Below are positions 37,726 through 49,342 of a stretch of DNA of 64,000 bases, piece after piece; positions within the stretch are counted from its first letter, which is position 1; each line of letters starts with the position of its first letter. Source of the stretch: Nymphalis io (Eukaryota > Arthropoda > Insecta > Lepidoptera > Nymphalidae); the NCBI RefSeq assembly GCF_905147045.1, contig NC_065897.1:4851001-4915000 (forward strand). Direction: 5' to 3'. Under the pieces are notes generated by a model. That model had not been told where the DNA came from and searched no databases. It saw only the letters and a list, made by a program, of their open reading frames with translations. Made by a program: the position numbers and the translations under genes.

Positions 37726-38903
37726 ATCTTCCAAATCTTTTTTTAAAAAAATTTGGTATTTTGATATACATAAGAAAATGATTTACATACATAAATAAGA
37801 TATACAAACAATGATTAAAAACTGACACTTTAAAAATTGGTAGATATGCGGTTGTGCCGCATATCTAGCATGGAATAGTGCAATAATCTAGCAATATTCC
37901 ACTGTTTTACAGAATTTTCTGAAGGAAAAAATTAAAGAGTCCTTTTAACCCTTTTTTTTATTTTCTAACAAAATGAATGCCCAAATTGTTAATTATTTTT
38001 CAAGCACGAAAAACGAGTAAGGAAATTCAAAACCATGTCTCAAACAACGTCTCTATAACCTAATTGTCTTATCTCTCTAACTAAGTTTTAACTTTGAAAT
38101 AGTTCAACCAACCATTTCTATCCAGAAAGTAAATTGCATTCCAAATTAACTAACTAAAAACAATCTAAGAATTATTTAAATTATAAGTATTTTTTCAATA
38201 ATAAGCTTTTAATAACGAAAATATTATTATTAACATAAAAAATAAAATAATTACATTAAGGCAAAATATGGAATTTCTTATTTAAATTTATTATTAGCAA
38301 TTAGAATCTTTAATGTATACCTAATCTGAAACTTTGAAAGTATTAATAAATTATGTCTTATGGCCGAAACACAAAAAATGCGATTGACACCTCAACGCAG
38401 TAGTTCGCGGCGCTTACCTCTAAGCTGCGAATTCGCCTCGTGCCAATTCGCATATTTGTTCACCCTTATTTAGAAAATAAAAAATATTTCGTTAGACCTT
38501 TATATGAAAAACAGTATATAAACTTTTAATTGTAATTTAAAATTCAACTTATAAAATAATAACTGTAGATCTCTACAAAATTTAATGCAAATTATAAATT
38601 TTCTCACGTTACCTACAAGAAAACTTCGTCTTTGACAGCTGAAGGAATTTACAAAGAACGCCGCGGTTAGCTTTCCTCCAACCAATTTACTCTTTGTAGT
38701 GGTTTCCTGGGCGCCTTCAAACGGTTTCGTTGGAAATTTTGTTACGGCGTTATGATCTTAAACATATTTTATATTAAGCCATGTTTTAATTTAAAACAAC
38801 TTTATCGGTTCTGTTACATTTACCTATTTCTATTTAATTTTACCAGTTATACATAGCTAATACAATGATTTTTATATACATTTTTTTATCAAATAAAGTA
38901 AAG
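37726..38903. other. AT-rich spacer, no gene
   Basis: A short GC-richer patch at 38360-38460 and another at 38630-38740 are unassigned. No credible ORF. Confidence 0.4.
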
Positions 38904-39152
38904 TAGCCTGTAAATGTACCACTGCTGGGCTGGCCTCCTCTCCCTTCTGAGGAGAAGGTTTGGAGCTTATTCCACCACGCTGCTCCAATGTGGGTTGGTA
39001 GAATACACATGTGGCAGAATGTTTTTCTTTCCGTCAAGCACGAGATGAATTATATACACAAATTAAGCACATGAAAGTTCAGTGGTGCTTGCCCGGGTTT
39101 GAACCCACGATTATCAGTTATTCACGCGTTCTAACCACTAGGCCATCTTGGT
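38904..39152 (-). mobile_element. tRNA-derived SINE (family T1), near complete
   Basis: Runs from TAGCCTGTAAATGTACCACT to the tRNA-like head, whose B box is visible as GGGTTTGAACCCAC (the minus strand has GTTCAAACCC). The A-box side reads TTCTAACCACTAGGCCATCT. A short internal deletion is present after CACATGTGGCAGAAT. Confidence 0.9.
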
Positions 39153-39629
39153 TATTTTTATCAAATAGTAAACAAATATTTAAACATATATTTTCTAATT
39201 TAAGAATGCATAAAGACTATATATAATTTTCAAGAAATATAAAAATTATAATAGCGGACATTACCACATAGTCAAATTTCAATTTGATTTTGAAACCGCT
39301 CTTATAAAATCAAATATGATTAATATATAATATTAAATACAACTATGATTAATATATAATATTAAATACAAATCTATGGAATTATTGATTAACTTGAGTA
39401 ACAAGTGTTACCTACTACAAGTATAAATAAGCTGTATTTCAAATATAAGCCGCAGCGTAACTCGGTAAGAACTCTCGCTTCGTGCCTTCAAAAGTTATTT
39501 GATTTATGAGCTATAGCTGTACAAAGTTACATACCTTTATTCATTTATACATAAGTACAAAATATTTTTTTTAATCGATTCATTTTATAAACTAACTTCA
39601 AGAATATATGTGGGTTGCTGTTCATTAAA
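39153..39629. other. AT-rich spacer with a 36-bp tandem repeat
   Basis: The words ATGATTAATATATAATATTA and AATACAA are repeated in tandem at about 39316-39372. No gene is visible. Confidence 0.5.
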
Positions 39630-39915
39630 GGTACCTTGATGGAAGAACTGTGTGCAAGCCCGTCTTGGTAAGTACCACGCACTCATCAGATATTCTTCCG
39701 CCAAATAGCAATACTTAGTATTGTTTTGTTTCGGTTTAAACGGGGAAGAATACAGTGTAAGGACAGAAACAAGTGACATAATATCCATGTTCTCAAGATT
39801 AGTTGCGTATTGACAATTTAAGAGATGGTTAATCTTAATGTATAGTTCCAATGTCTAACGACGGTGGTGACTACTTACTATTACGTGGCCTTTTCTTTAG
39901 TTTGCCTACCTTTTT
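39630..39915 (+). mobile_element. LINE-tailed SINE, diverged full-length copy
   Basis: CTTGATGGAAGAACTGTGTG, CACTCATCAGATATTCTTCC, GACATAATATCCATGTTCTC and a degraded tail (GACTACTTACTATTACGTGG). The poly(A) tail is lost. Confidence 0.8.
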
Positions 39916-42900
39916 CAAATTTTCTTTTAATTTATTTTATAAAAAAATGGGATTAACTGTTTAATCGCTTCAGTTGTTTTTCTATCAATCGATAAAATTT
40001 CGATACAAGCGACTGATGAATTTATTTATTTATGTATTTATTTGATAACATAACATTATACACAAACATTTAATTACAAAATAAGTGTAACGGAAGCTAA
40101 AAAAGTTTCCACATTTTCCTAAAAAAACATGGAGTGAACTTAATAAGAATAGTAATTTAATAGGATAGTGGTACTTTAATAAAAAAAAACAATAAGAATA
40201 TTAATGAAAAATAGAATTTCTAAAAACTTAAACAGATTTCCTTTAAAAATATCTATATTATTTTAAAATTAATATACTTATCATATGCTCTTATCAGAAA
40301 GCGATTTTTACCATAGTTCTTTCTACGAAATGGAACACAAAAGGTATGTAACCTATAATTACATTAACAACATTATCTATGTCAACGCTGGGGTTAGCTT
40401 GAAGGCATGATATACTTCGTTCCGAGTGTCTTACAGATGAAATGTAGCCTAAACCCAAACGCGATAAGAATACTAACAGCTGATATAAATGTTGTTCCGA
40501 TATTTATATCGGCAAGTTCACCCGGCTATTTGCTGGGTCCTGAACGTGCGGATTAATGTTGTAAATCACTTGAGAAGTTTTTTTCGGCTAATATAGGCTT
40601 TGGCACGATGTTAACTTAATAAATTTGCTATACTGTCCCCTTGGGATCACACCTTGTATTACAAAAGAATTCGTATATTAAAGAAACTAGGAAGTATAAT
40701 ATAAAGCGCCTTGTGTGCTGAACGAATTTGTTCCGTCTTTGAACTTCAATTATGGTATTTCTAAGTAAGTTTTTTTCACAAACAATTGTACGACTAACGG
40801 CCAGCAAAAAAATGATGTTGGTTTTTATTGATATAAAGGCAGGAAATTACACATTTTAGTGCATTCACACAGAAGTTACGTATTTTCAGGATCGCCTGTA
40901 ATGGGTCCGTCACTTTAAGAGGTAATATTGGGTTATGTGTTTACTGGATCTGAAACACTGACGTGTGTTCGAACTGACTCCTATTTTTACATACGCCATC
41001 ACTGAATAAAACGCTATACGATACTACGAAACTCTAAAACGGACTGCTGTGTGAGTGTAGCCTTTGCCTTTAACATATTGGATATTATTTTAAACTAAAT
41101 GTACTGACTTGATTCCTCTTTTTATAAAATTATATTATTTTTACAATAATCAGCTATACAGAGATCTTATAACCTCTAAAGGTATGAATCAAAAACGTAA
41201 ATATTAAATGATCCTCAAATATTATCAATAATTGTGATTTAAAATTTTCATAGAACAATACTAATAAAAAATAATAATAATTGAGATGTTGAAACAAGGT
41301 TTACGTAATTCCCTGCTAAAATTGTCCTACATGTGTTGATTATGTTATAAATCGGGCTTACGTGTAGAATAAAGTGTCCGACGCCTCTCGCGGCAGGTGA
41401 TCTTTATGTTTGTTATTTGTATTTGGTTATTTACACGGGAACTGTTTACTGGGGACTTAAATTAATACAGACGGAACATCATTAAAAATAACGATGACAA
41501 AAATCAAGACCAAGTGACAAGTTTTACTTCGTTACTTCGCAATTTCATTAATCTGCACTAAAAATTAACCATTCAGATAATTTTAAAATTTATTATATGA
41601 TATTTGTTTAAATTATTATTACTACCTTTAATTCTGATAGTTATGCAATAATATTGTTTCATTTGACATCGACTTGATATTGTCAAAATATTAATAAAAC
41701 CTTACAACTTAACTTAGATAAATTATTATAAAATAGTTTTAATTAAAACTACTCGATGGTAAGCCATTTATTGACTTGAGAGTTTTGTGATTTCGTGACA
41801 CGAACGACAATAAAAGCCTTGTGAATATCAAAGGGTCATACATTTAAAAGCTAATTTTTGAGGAAGCAACACATAATCGTAATTAACTTAGTTGCTGATA
41901 TTCATCTAACTTTAAATATTTCTCTCTGAGACTTTGATATTAATAAGGTTTGACCTACTATTTAGTTTAGATACTACATCTGATGTAACAATTTAACAGA
42001 GCTTTTTGAATTAATATTTTGCCATCTATTTCGGTTTATTTGGAGATATATATTATATGTTACAAAAAAAATAAAACAATTTAATATTTCTCATAACAAG
42101 AAACATTAAACGCTTTTTTATAATAGGTTTATTTAAACTATTTACACTAATTTGTAGCATAGAAAATATAGTTAAGAAGATAATAAACATACATTAGCAT
42201 ATTATAAATTATTATCAAGAAAAAATGTTATAGAAATATAATAAAATAAAGACAAAACAGAAAAAATGCGACATGAATATTCTATAGATAAACAATATTA
42301 ATCCAAAAAAGTGTGTTTCTGTCCCACAGATAAATAATAAACAAACGTTCAGCAATCAACGAATCATCACTGCCATCCCGTTGCTATTATAAGTTATTAA
42401 TATGGTTAGCGTCAAAATTAGTAACTTATATTTTATGAACTAAGTTCAGTATAGGATATGAGTTATTGAGATTAAGAGTATTTTATTTTTTGGCATTCAG
42501 GGCTATTTTTCGTCCATTGATTTTATGCTGAAAAGTTTTATTTAATATAGCGTTTAGTAGTGTGAGAATTCTCGATACAAATATATTATGTATATGTATA
42601 TTATTCAGATTGATGATCCTTTATAAGTCTACAATTTGTGAGTTATATCTCAATGTTAAACTTCTTAATAAATGAACCTTGAAAAAGTATTTTGTCATAC
42701 TAATACTGGGGTCAGTATATATTCAAGTAGTAAGAACGTTCCGATAACAAGTCCCTCTGAGGCCGACCCATGTACTTCAAACGTTATACGGTCATAATTT
42801 TAGAGCATTTTTCTCGACGATAACGCATGATAAGAGGCTGAAGGCCGTTTATAACAAATATTCTTATATAATTTTACTTAACCTCGACAAAAATAGATAC

Positions 42901-42967
42901 GCAAAAGCGCTTTCAGAAACTTAAGTGCTCTAACATTACATAATTAAATTAAATATAGTTAGTTGTT
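39916..42967. other. AT-rich spacer, no gene
   Basis: About 3 kb without any ORF above 60 codons. A slightly GC-richer stretch at 40380-41060 is unassigned. It includes the small palindrome CCGATATTTATATCGG. Confidence 0.45.
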
Positions 42968-43236
42968 GAGCTGAGATGGCCCTGTGGTAAGAACGCGTGA
43001 ATCTTAACCGATGATCGTGAGTTCAAACCCGGGCAAGCACCACTGAATTTTCATGTGCTTAATTTGTCATAATGCATGTGTCTAATTTCACTGAAATTCT
43101 GCCACGTGTGTATTCCATCAACCCGCATTGGAGCAGCGTGGTGGAATAAGCTCCACACCTTCTCCTCAAAAAGGGAGAGGAGGCCTTAGCCCAGCAGTGG
43201 GACATTCACAGGCTGTTACTACTATTACTACTATAG
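42968..43236 (+). mobile_element. tRNA-derived SINE (family T1), complete reference copy
   Basis: Head with A box (GATGGCCCTGTGGTAAGAAC) and B box (GAGTTCAAACCCGG). The body runs through AGCACCACTGAATTTTCATG, the CCCGCATTGGAGCAGCGTGG block and AGGCCTTAGCCCAGCAGTGG. The 3' tail is TTACTACTATTACTACTA. RNA polymerase III transcription from the internal promoter is expected for such elements. At least eight other copies lie in the window, two of them in the duplicated Gr intron. Confidence 0.92.
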
Positions 43237-44877
43237 TTAATTGTTACAAAATAGAGCACATACTAATATGTAAAACTTCAGTATAAACTAGATACAAAAA
43301 CCGTTGTAAGATTTAAATGTAATTTTAAATACAATATAGCTTGCTATCATTACAGCATTTTCGAAGTGGCAAAAAGGAAGATCATTAAAATTTGGTGTCT
43401 AAATATCCATCAAAGAGCTTTTGATCTTAAGAGTAGCGGACTCTAATTATGACTTCTAAGGACCCATTAAATTTCAACAGCTATGAATAAACATTGGAAG
43501 TCCTTAAAACTGTTGCCTTTTTACTTAATTTACTATTTATTTTTAAATCCATTATTTTTCATTTATAGCAGCGAGAGAGACAAAAAATGAGTATCCTGCT
43601 AATGTATTATAGTAATTTTACTTATTTATTATACAAAACTCTGACTGACTGACACATACATAACGCAAAACTTAAATCGATGGATCAGAATTTGCTGAAG
43701 AGTTTCTTATGTACATTTAATAATAATTATATTATATTAATTTTATTAACACCAAAAAGTATTTTTGAAATATCATATAAAAATAATAAATAGGTATAAA
43801 GGTTTAAATGAATATTAATTTTTTTTTTAGCTATTTAAAAAAATCATCACATTTTTATCTTGAAAAAAAGCCGTTTTGTCTTTCAAACAAAGAAATAACG
43901 TCTTTTTTTTTCTATTAGCCTCCTTGAATATACAATTATGCACTTATATTTTTTATTTTGGTAAAAGAGTTGCAGATTGCGAACGACAACTGAAAAGTAG
44001 GTCGAAAATGGTCATTATCGTTTTAGTAGCTGCGCGACAGCTGGTGTTTGCGCGGTTAGACGAAAAAAACATACAATTAGCATTCCTTAATTTTCATGCA
44101 GAATATATATAAGCTTTTCATAATAGTTTATATAAAAATCATTTAAACTAAACCAAGAGACGAGCAAAGCCTTTTACTTCAAAATCGCATGGCGATGGAC
44201 TGTTATAGTTATAGTATATATATTGTATGTGTTATAATATATATCACAACGACTACTCCAAAAAAATGGTATTCCATTGCAATAGAATGATGTAATTATT
44301 GATTTACAACATGTCAAAATATATTAATGGATAATTATTTCGTGTTCTTAGTTTGAACTGTGCAAAATCGGAGCGATAACCTAACACTTTGTAAGGTCCA
44401 CTCTATATTCATAGGCCTCCTCTAATTGACTAGCGTCAAACATCAAGGATAACTTCTAGTTAGTCGTATACTCTCAAAATCAATTACATGTCAACTAATA
44501 CTAAGTATTTAAATAATAACTAAGTCGAGAAAATTAACTATACGCGAATAAATATCTTCTATTTGTTTTTAATTCTTTCGAGCTAAACGACTAAATAAAA
44601 TTACTTAAAATGTGTGCCTAAAATAGATTGTGCCTGATGATTTAATGCAACACAAACTGCTTCTATTTAAACTAACATTTATTACAGTTTATATAACGTG
44701 CTTACGCACATGAAATTTACTTGTAACGATATTGATTAATTATTCAAAACTCTGAACAAATTATTATAAATTTTAATAATAAAATTAAAATATACAATTA
44801 TTTATACTTTAACATATAAATAGTAGCGTTATTTATATCTCAATGATCTATAAACTTCACAAAGTTATATAAATTTT
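43237..44877. other. AT-rich spacer, no gene
   Basis: A Helitron-like scrap may lie at about 43640-43690 (CTGACTGACTGACACATACA). A 78-codon ORF (43876-44112) is not convincing. Confidence 0.4.
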
Positions 44878-45015
44878 TTACTTGGTGAAAGCTTGTTTGA
44901 ATAGGTTTCACCTTCTTATCACTCATTATTGGATCTAAACAGTACTTCTTAGTATTTTTGTGTTGCGGTTTGAAGTTTGATTGAGAGAAATCGAACTAGT
45001 AGTAAGGCACTTGTA
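44878..45015 (+). mobile_element. LINE-tailed SINE, head fragment
   Basis: TTACTTGGTGAAAGCTTGTT, CTTATCACTCATTATTGGAT and GTTGCGGTTTGAAG are in family order, followed by unrelated sequence. Confidence 0.55.
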
Positions 45016-45639
45016 AAAATAATTACAAAAACCATCAAGTGCCATTTTTAAATTATGTACTTACATTCGCCGGGGTAACAAAACCTATATATACTATGCC
45101 TTATTTTGCCAAAAACATTATAAATTCCTGTAAAGTACAATAGGGAATTGAGCCTAAGCACCTACCTTTAACAGTACCAACTAGCTTATGTAGAGTGAGC
45201 CCAGTACGTGTCTTCAGTCCTCCTATTTATATGTCTACTATAGGTTACCAGGTGCTAAAGAGAAGGTGCTGTCATCCACTTATATATATGGTGATAGAAG
45301 GCACAGAGAACACGTATTATAGTCTTTTTTTTTTGTGAGCGCGTAAAATATCGAACGGCCAGTTCGCATATCGATGGCAAGAGAATAGTTCAACGCATGT
45401 AGCGCTGTAGTCGCACGTCTAACCAATAGGAACGTTTCTATTCAATTTCCTCTATTATTAATAAAGAAAGTACTCAAACTCATTCACAAAAGAGAAATAA
45501 CAAACTAAATAAATCTTGTTTCTAAATATTGTGTTGTCTTACAAATAAAAATAAAAATAATAATTTATAGTATAAATTCTGATAAGATATTACGATGAAG
45601 ACATATGTTTATTACGTTTCGGAACAATTTTTATCCGTG

Positions 45640-48600
45640 CAGTGACGGAGAAAGAATACATTTCACTGCCCCTCTCTTTCCCATGGGTGTCGTAAGAGGC
45701 GACTAAGGGATATCTGAGCGACCATCTGCTCATCTGGTGGTAGGATGCTAACATCCGCCTGGCTTGTTACCACCGTACGCATGGTGAAAAACTCGTGAAG
45801 TGGCTTGCAGCCGCGTTTCGAGGTCAGCCAGCGTACAGCCAGAGCCCGAGCGAGTATTGCCGCGATGGGTGTTGGTCCAATTGGAGACGGCTGTTGAACC
45901 AATGCCGGGGGAAACTGTATTGACCTGCCGGTCAGGGAGACCCGAAGAAACGGCTGTTCCGCTGGCCGCCCGTGGCATAGTACAGGGGCCCGAGCGTGCC
46001 TAACCAGCTCGTGAGGCTGCCCCACCAGGCCACGCATAATCTCGGGGTGGACCGTCGTGCCGGTTGGTGACCGGTAGGTGGGGTCCCGGCGGCCACTTCC
46101 GGGGGGGTTCGGGGGCCCTTCCGTCCGGCGGGTCAGTGTATTTTTCCTTTTGGCAACCACTTGGGGAAACACGCCTCCACACTTTGCCCATCCCTATCGT
46201 GACAATACATCGCTCGCTTCACGTCTCTTTTCCACTTCATTTTTCCCAAATGGCGCAACAAAACAGAAATAACGGTCGTACAGCGGTGCACACCCCCACC
46301 ATACCCTCGCTGTTTGAGGTCGAGTTCTCTAACATCCGAGGACTCCACACTAACCTCAACGCTGTCCACCACCATCTCGAGACAGCACGGCCAGCAATGT
46401 TGTTTCTCACGGAGACACAAATACTCCGTCCTGCCGATACCAGCTACCTTAATTATCCCGGCTACACGCTTGAAGAATCCTTCAAAGCGAAAGCCGGAGT
46501 ATGCTTGTTCGTCAGGACGGATGTTTGCTGTCACCGACTGCGCTGCTTGGAGGACCCCTCCTTCTCCATGTTGGTGGTACGTGTGGACCTGGTTCGTCAG
46601 AGCCGAGTCTACGTGTGCCTCTACAGATCCCACAATGGTGACTTGGAGACAAGCCGATTATTTGACCATCTTAGTCGGGTGGCAGATGCTGCGCAAGAGC
46701 AATTTCCTAACGCGGAATTGGTGTTTTTGGGGGATTTTAATGCTCACCACGAATCCTGGTTGAAATCCCTCAAAACTGACCATGCTGGAAGGACTGCTCA
46801 TGCTTTTGCTCTCACACATGACTTGACCCAACTGGTTGATCAGCCCACCAGGATCCCAGACATTGATGGGCAAGCACCTTCTCTACTGGACCGTCTGCTG
46901 ACTTCTCACCCGGTGGAATATCAGGTTCTGGTTCAGGCTCCTCTTGGCTCTTCGGATCACAGCCTTATTTCTACCAGAGTGCCACAGGCCAAGCTGCCGC
47001 CACTAACGGTATGCAAACGTCGCGTTTGGCACTATAAGTCGGTGGATTGGGACGGTATGCGCGATTACTATGCGTCGGTCCCTTGGAAGGAACGTTGCTT
47101 CAGTGGGAATGACCCGACAGCTAGTGCCGCTGCTGTTGCTGGCGAGATCATGCTGGGAATGGAATACTACATTCCTAGCTCAGATCTCGTCAGTAGGAGT
47201 ACGCGTAACCGTTGGTTCACTCGTGAATGTGCTGATGCTGTATCATCTAAGCAGGCGGCATACCGCAAGTGGATCAACGGCTGTATTAGCGGGGCATCTA
47301 ACATTGACTCACTGAAAGCAAACTATAATAAAAATTCCGAGTCCTGTAGAAAGGCATACACGAGAGCGGATGCACAGCGCATTGTACAGATTGGTCATGA
47401 CCTTGTTTCGCATCCTAGGGGCTCCCTTAGCTTCTGGCGTCTGACAAAGTCTGTGCAAAACAATTTCTGCCAACCTTCGCTGCCACCGCTCAGAAATCCG
47501 GACGGATCGCTAGCTCACAGTCCGCAAGAGCAAGCTGATCTCCTGGCTAAACTCTTTGCCGACAATTTCGTCATCGATGATTGTAGTGCACTGCCACCTA
47601 CAATACCTGTATGTGGCCATACGATGCCTGACATTAAAATTAGGCAACGTGATGTGCGTGCGGAGCTGCAATCACTTGATGTACGGAAAGCTACTGGTCT
47701 CGATGGAATACCAGCCACAGTGCTGAAGAAGTGCGCAGCGGAGCTGTCTCCTGTGTTAACGCGCCTGTTCCAACTTTCTCTCTCTTCGGGAAGTGTGCCG
47801 GAGGCTTGGAGAAGAGCTAATGTGCAAGCGGTTCCCAAAAAAGGGGATCGGTCTGACCCGGCAAATTATCGGCCAATAGCTATCACCTCAGTACTTTGTA
47901 AGGTGATGGAACGGATTTTAAACAACCAACTGATCCATTACTTAGAAGATCACTCTTTAATTAATGATCGTCAGTACGGGTTTCGACCAAAACGGTCCAC
48001 AGATGATCTTCTAGCGTACGTAACACACCTCTGGGGTAAAGCTATCGACAAGCAAGGAGAATCGTTGGCTGTCAGCCTCGATATCTCCAAGGCTTTCGAC
48101 AGGGTCTGGCACAGAAGTCTTCTCTCCAAGCTACCGGCATATGGTCTGCCTGCTCAGCTATGCACCTGGATTGCCAGCTTCCTACACAAGCGTAGCCTTC
48201 GTGTTTTAGTAGATGGTTGCGCTTCACAATTCTATGTAGTGAATGCTGGGGTCCCCCAGGGATCTGTGCTATCTCCCACACTCTTTCTTTTGCATATCAA
48301 TGATATGCTCTCCCTTGGGAACATACATTGCTATGCAGATGATAGTACAGTGCATGGTGGATACCACGGACGCGCAGTGGCTGGGCGGGCGGAAACTGAG
48401 GAGAGGCGGGAGAATCTTGTCATTGAACTCGATAGGACGTTAGAGCTCATCGCCAAATGGGGCTCTGATAATCTTGTTGAGTTTAATGCCAAGAAAACAC
48501 AGGTATGCGCTCTCACGACGAAAAAGTCAACATTTTCCCCTCTTCCCTCCCTCTGTGGTACTCCGCTGGTGATGCAAAGCAAAATCGCCATGCTGGGGAT

Positions 48601-49306
48601 TGACGTTCGCTGCGACCTTAGTCCAAGGGATTACATCGAGGCTGTTATAAAAACAGCTTCACGGAAACTCGGAGTTCTGAACAAGGTGCGGTGCTTTTTC
48701 ACGCCACAACAACTGTGCCTGCTGTACAAAACACAGGTACGGTCTTGCGTGGAATATTGCTCGCACCTTTTAGATGGCTCCGCTAAGTACCTACTTGAGG
48801 CCTTGGACCGGTTGCAGCGACGTGCCGTACGCATTATTGGCGACGTAAAGGTCACAAACACCCTTGAACCTTTACAATTGCGTCGTGAGATAGCAGCACT
48901 GAGCGCTTTCTATCGACTGTATCACGGCGAGTGCTCTGAGGAATTATTCTCTCTAATTCCTGCTTCCCCCTTCCTTCTTAAGTCCACGCGAGCTGGTTCT
49001 CGATGTCACCGCCTAACTGTGACATCAATTCCATCGCGAACAAAGAAATTTGGCAACTCCTTTCTTTGTCGCACTTCCAAAAAATGGAATTCCTTACCAG
49101 CTCACGTGTTCCCCTCCTCTTACAACCCGGGTTCCTTCAAACGAGGCGTGAAGAGGCATCTTGCGGGCCGGCAAGGCGAAGGCGGCTACTGCAGAACGTT
49201 TTTCCCGTCTGTACTGGCCGTCGTCGCGTTGGGACTCTACTACCACTTACCATCAGGTGGAGTAGAGTCATTTGCCCTCCCGGCGAATATAAAAAAAAAA
49301 AAAAAA
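45640..49306 (+). mobile_element. Non-LTR retrotransposon (LINE), apparently full-length copy B
   Basis: A GC-rich 5' leader (about 45640-46249) opens with CCCATGGGTGTCGTAAGAGG, a phrase I associate with lepidopteran LINE leaders. It is followed by one long endonuclease-reverse transcriptase ORF, a stem-loop 3' UTR and poly(A) at 49291-49306. There is no separate ORF1. I could not find a clean target-site duplication, so the exact 5' end is uncertain to about 20 bp. Copy A at 1-1404 is nearly identical. Confidence 0.92.
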
Positions 49307-49342
49307 TTCCATTCCACGATATTAATTTTTATAAAAAAATAG
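46250..49342 (+). CDS. LINE endonuclease-reverse transcriptase, stop codon lost
   Basis: One protein nicks the chromosome and copies the element RNA. Counting from the ATG at 46250 (MAQQNRNNGR), the N-terminal part is an APE-type endonuclease. It shows FSNIRGLHTN near residue 25, LTETQI, GDFNAH at 161-166, LLDRLLTS, and SDHS with D236 and H237. The reverse transcriptase follows, with PANYRPIAITSVLCKVMERI, SLDISKAFDRVWH, AGVPQGSVLSP and YADD at about 695-698 (48332-48343). The frame is also open upstream from 46064, but that part looks like leader sequence; 46250 sits just before the conserved domain, so I prefer it. The TAG of copy A is TAC here (49187-49189). The frame therefore runs through the 3' UTR and poly(A) to TAG at 49340, adding 52 residues including a lysine run. 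Confidence 0.93.
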   Translation: MAQQNRNNGRTAVHTPTIPSLFEVEFSNIRGLHTNLNAVHHHLETARPAMLFLTETQILRPADTSYLNYPGYTLEESFKAKAGVCLFVRTDVCCHRLRCLEDPSFSMLVVRVDLVRQSRVYVCLYRSHNGDLETSRLFDHLSRVADAAQEQFPNAELVFLGDFNAHHESWLKSLKTDHAGRTAHAFALTHDLTQLVDQPTRIPDIDGQAPSLLDRLLTSHPVEYQVLVQAPLGSSDHSLISTRVPQAKLPPLTVCKRRVWHYKSVDWDGMRDYYASVPWKERCFSGNDPTASAAAVAGEIMLGMEYYIPSSDLVSRSTRNRWFTRECADAVSSKQAAYRKWINGCISGASNIDSLKANYNKNSESCRKAYTRADAQRIVQIGHDLVSHPRGSLSFWRLTKSVQNNFCQPSLPPLRNPDGSLAHSPQEQADLLAKLFADNFVIDDCSALPPTIPVCGHTMPDIKIRQRDVRAELQSLDVRKATGLDGIPATVLKKCAAELSPVLTRLFQLSLSSGSVPEAWRRANVQAVPKKGDRSDPANYRPIAITSVLCKVMERILNNQLIHYLEDHSLINDRQYGFRPKRSTDDLLAYVTHLWGKAIDKQGESLAVSLDISKAFDRVWHRSLLSKLPAYGLPAQLCTWIASFLHKRSLRVLVDGCASQFYVVNAGVPQGSVLSPTLFLLHINDMLSLGNIHCYADDSTVHGGYHGRAVAGRAETEERRENLVIELDRTLELIAKWGSDNLVEFNAKKTQVCALTTKKSTFSPLPSLCGTPLVMQSKIAMLGIDVRCDLSPRDYIEAVIKTASRKLGVLNKVRCFFTPQQLCLLYKTQVRSCVEYCSHLLDGSAKYLLEALDRLQRRAVRIIGDVKVTNTLEPLQLRREIAALSAFYRLYHGECSEELFSLIPASPFLLKSTRAGSRCHRLTVTSIPSRTKKFGNSFLCRTSKKWNSLPAHVFPSSYNPGSFKRGVKRHLAGRQGEGGYCRTFFPSVLAVVALGLYYHLPSGGVESFALPANIKKKKKFHSTILIFIKK
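49233..49269 (+). other. 3' UTR stem-loop of LINE copy B
   Basis: Arms GACTCTACT and AGTAGAGTC (9 pairs) flank ACCACTTACCATCAGGTGG, itself able to form CCAC/GTGG. The last 19 nt are identical to the tail of the LINE-tailed SINE (55311-55329). Confidence 0.8.

Noticed and set aside
45663..46172. 169-codon minus-strand ORF opposite the LINE leader
   Set aside because: Antisense to a GC-rich LINE 5' region where stops are rare. Proline/arginine-rich composition and no domain point to a shadow frame.
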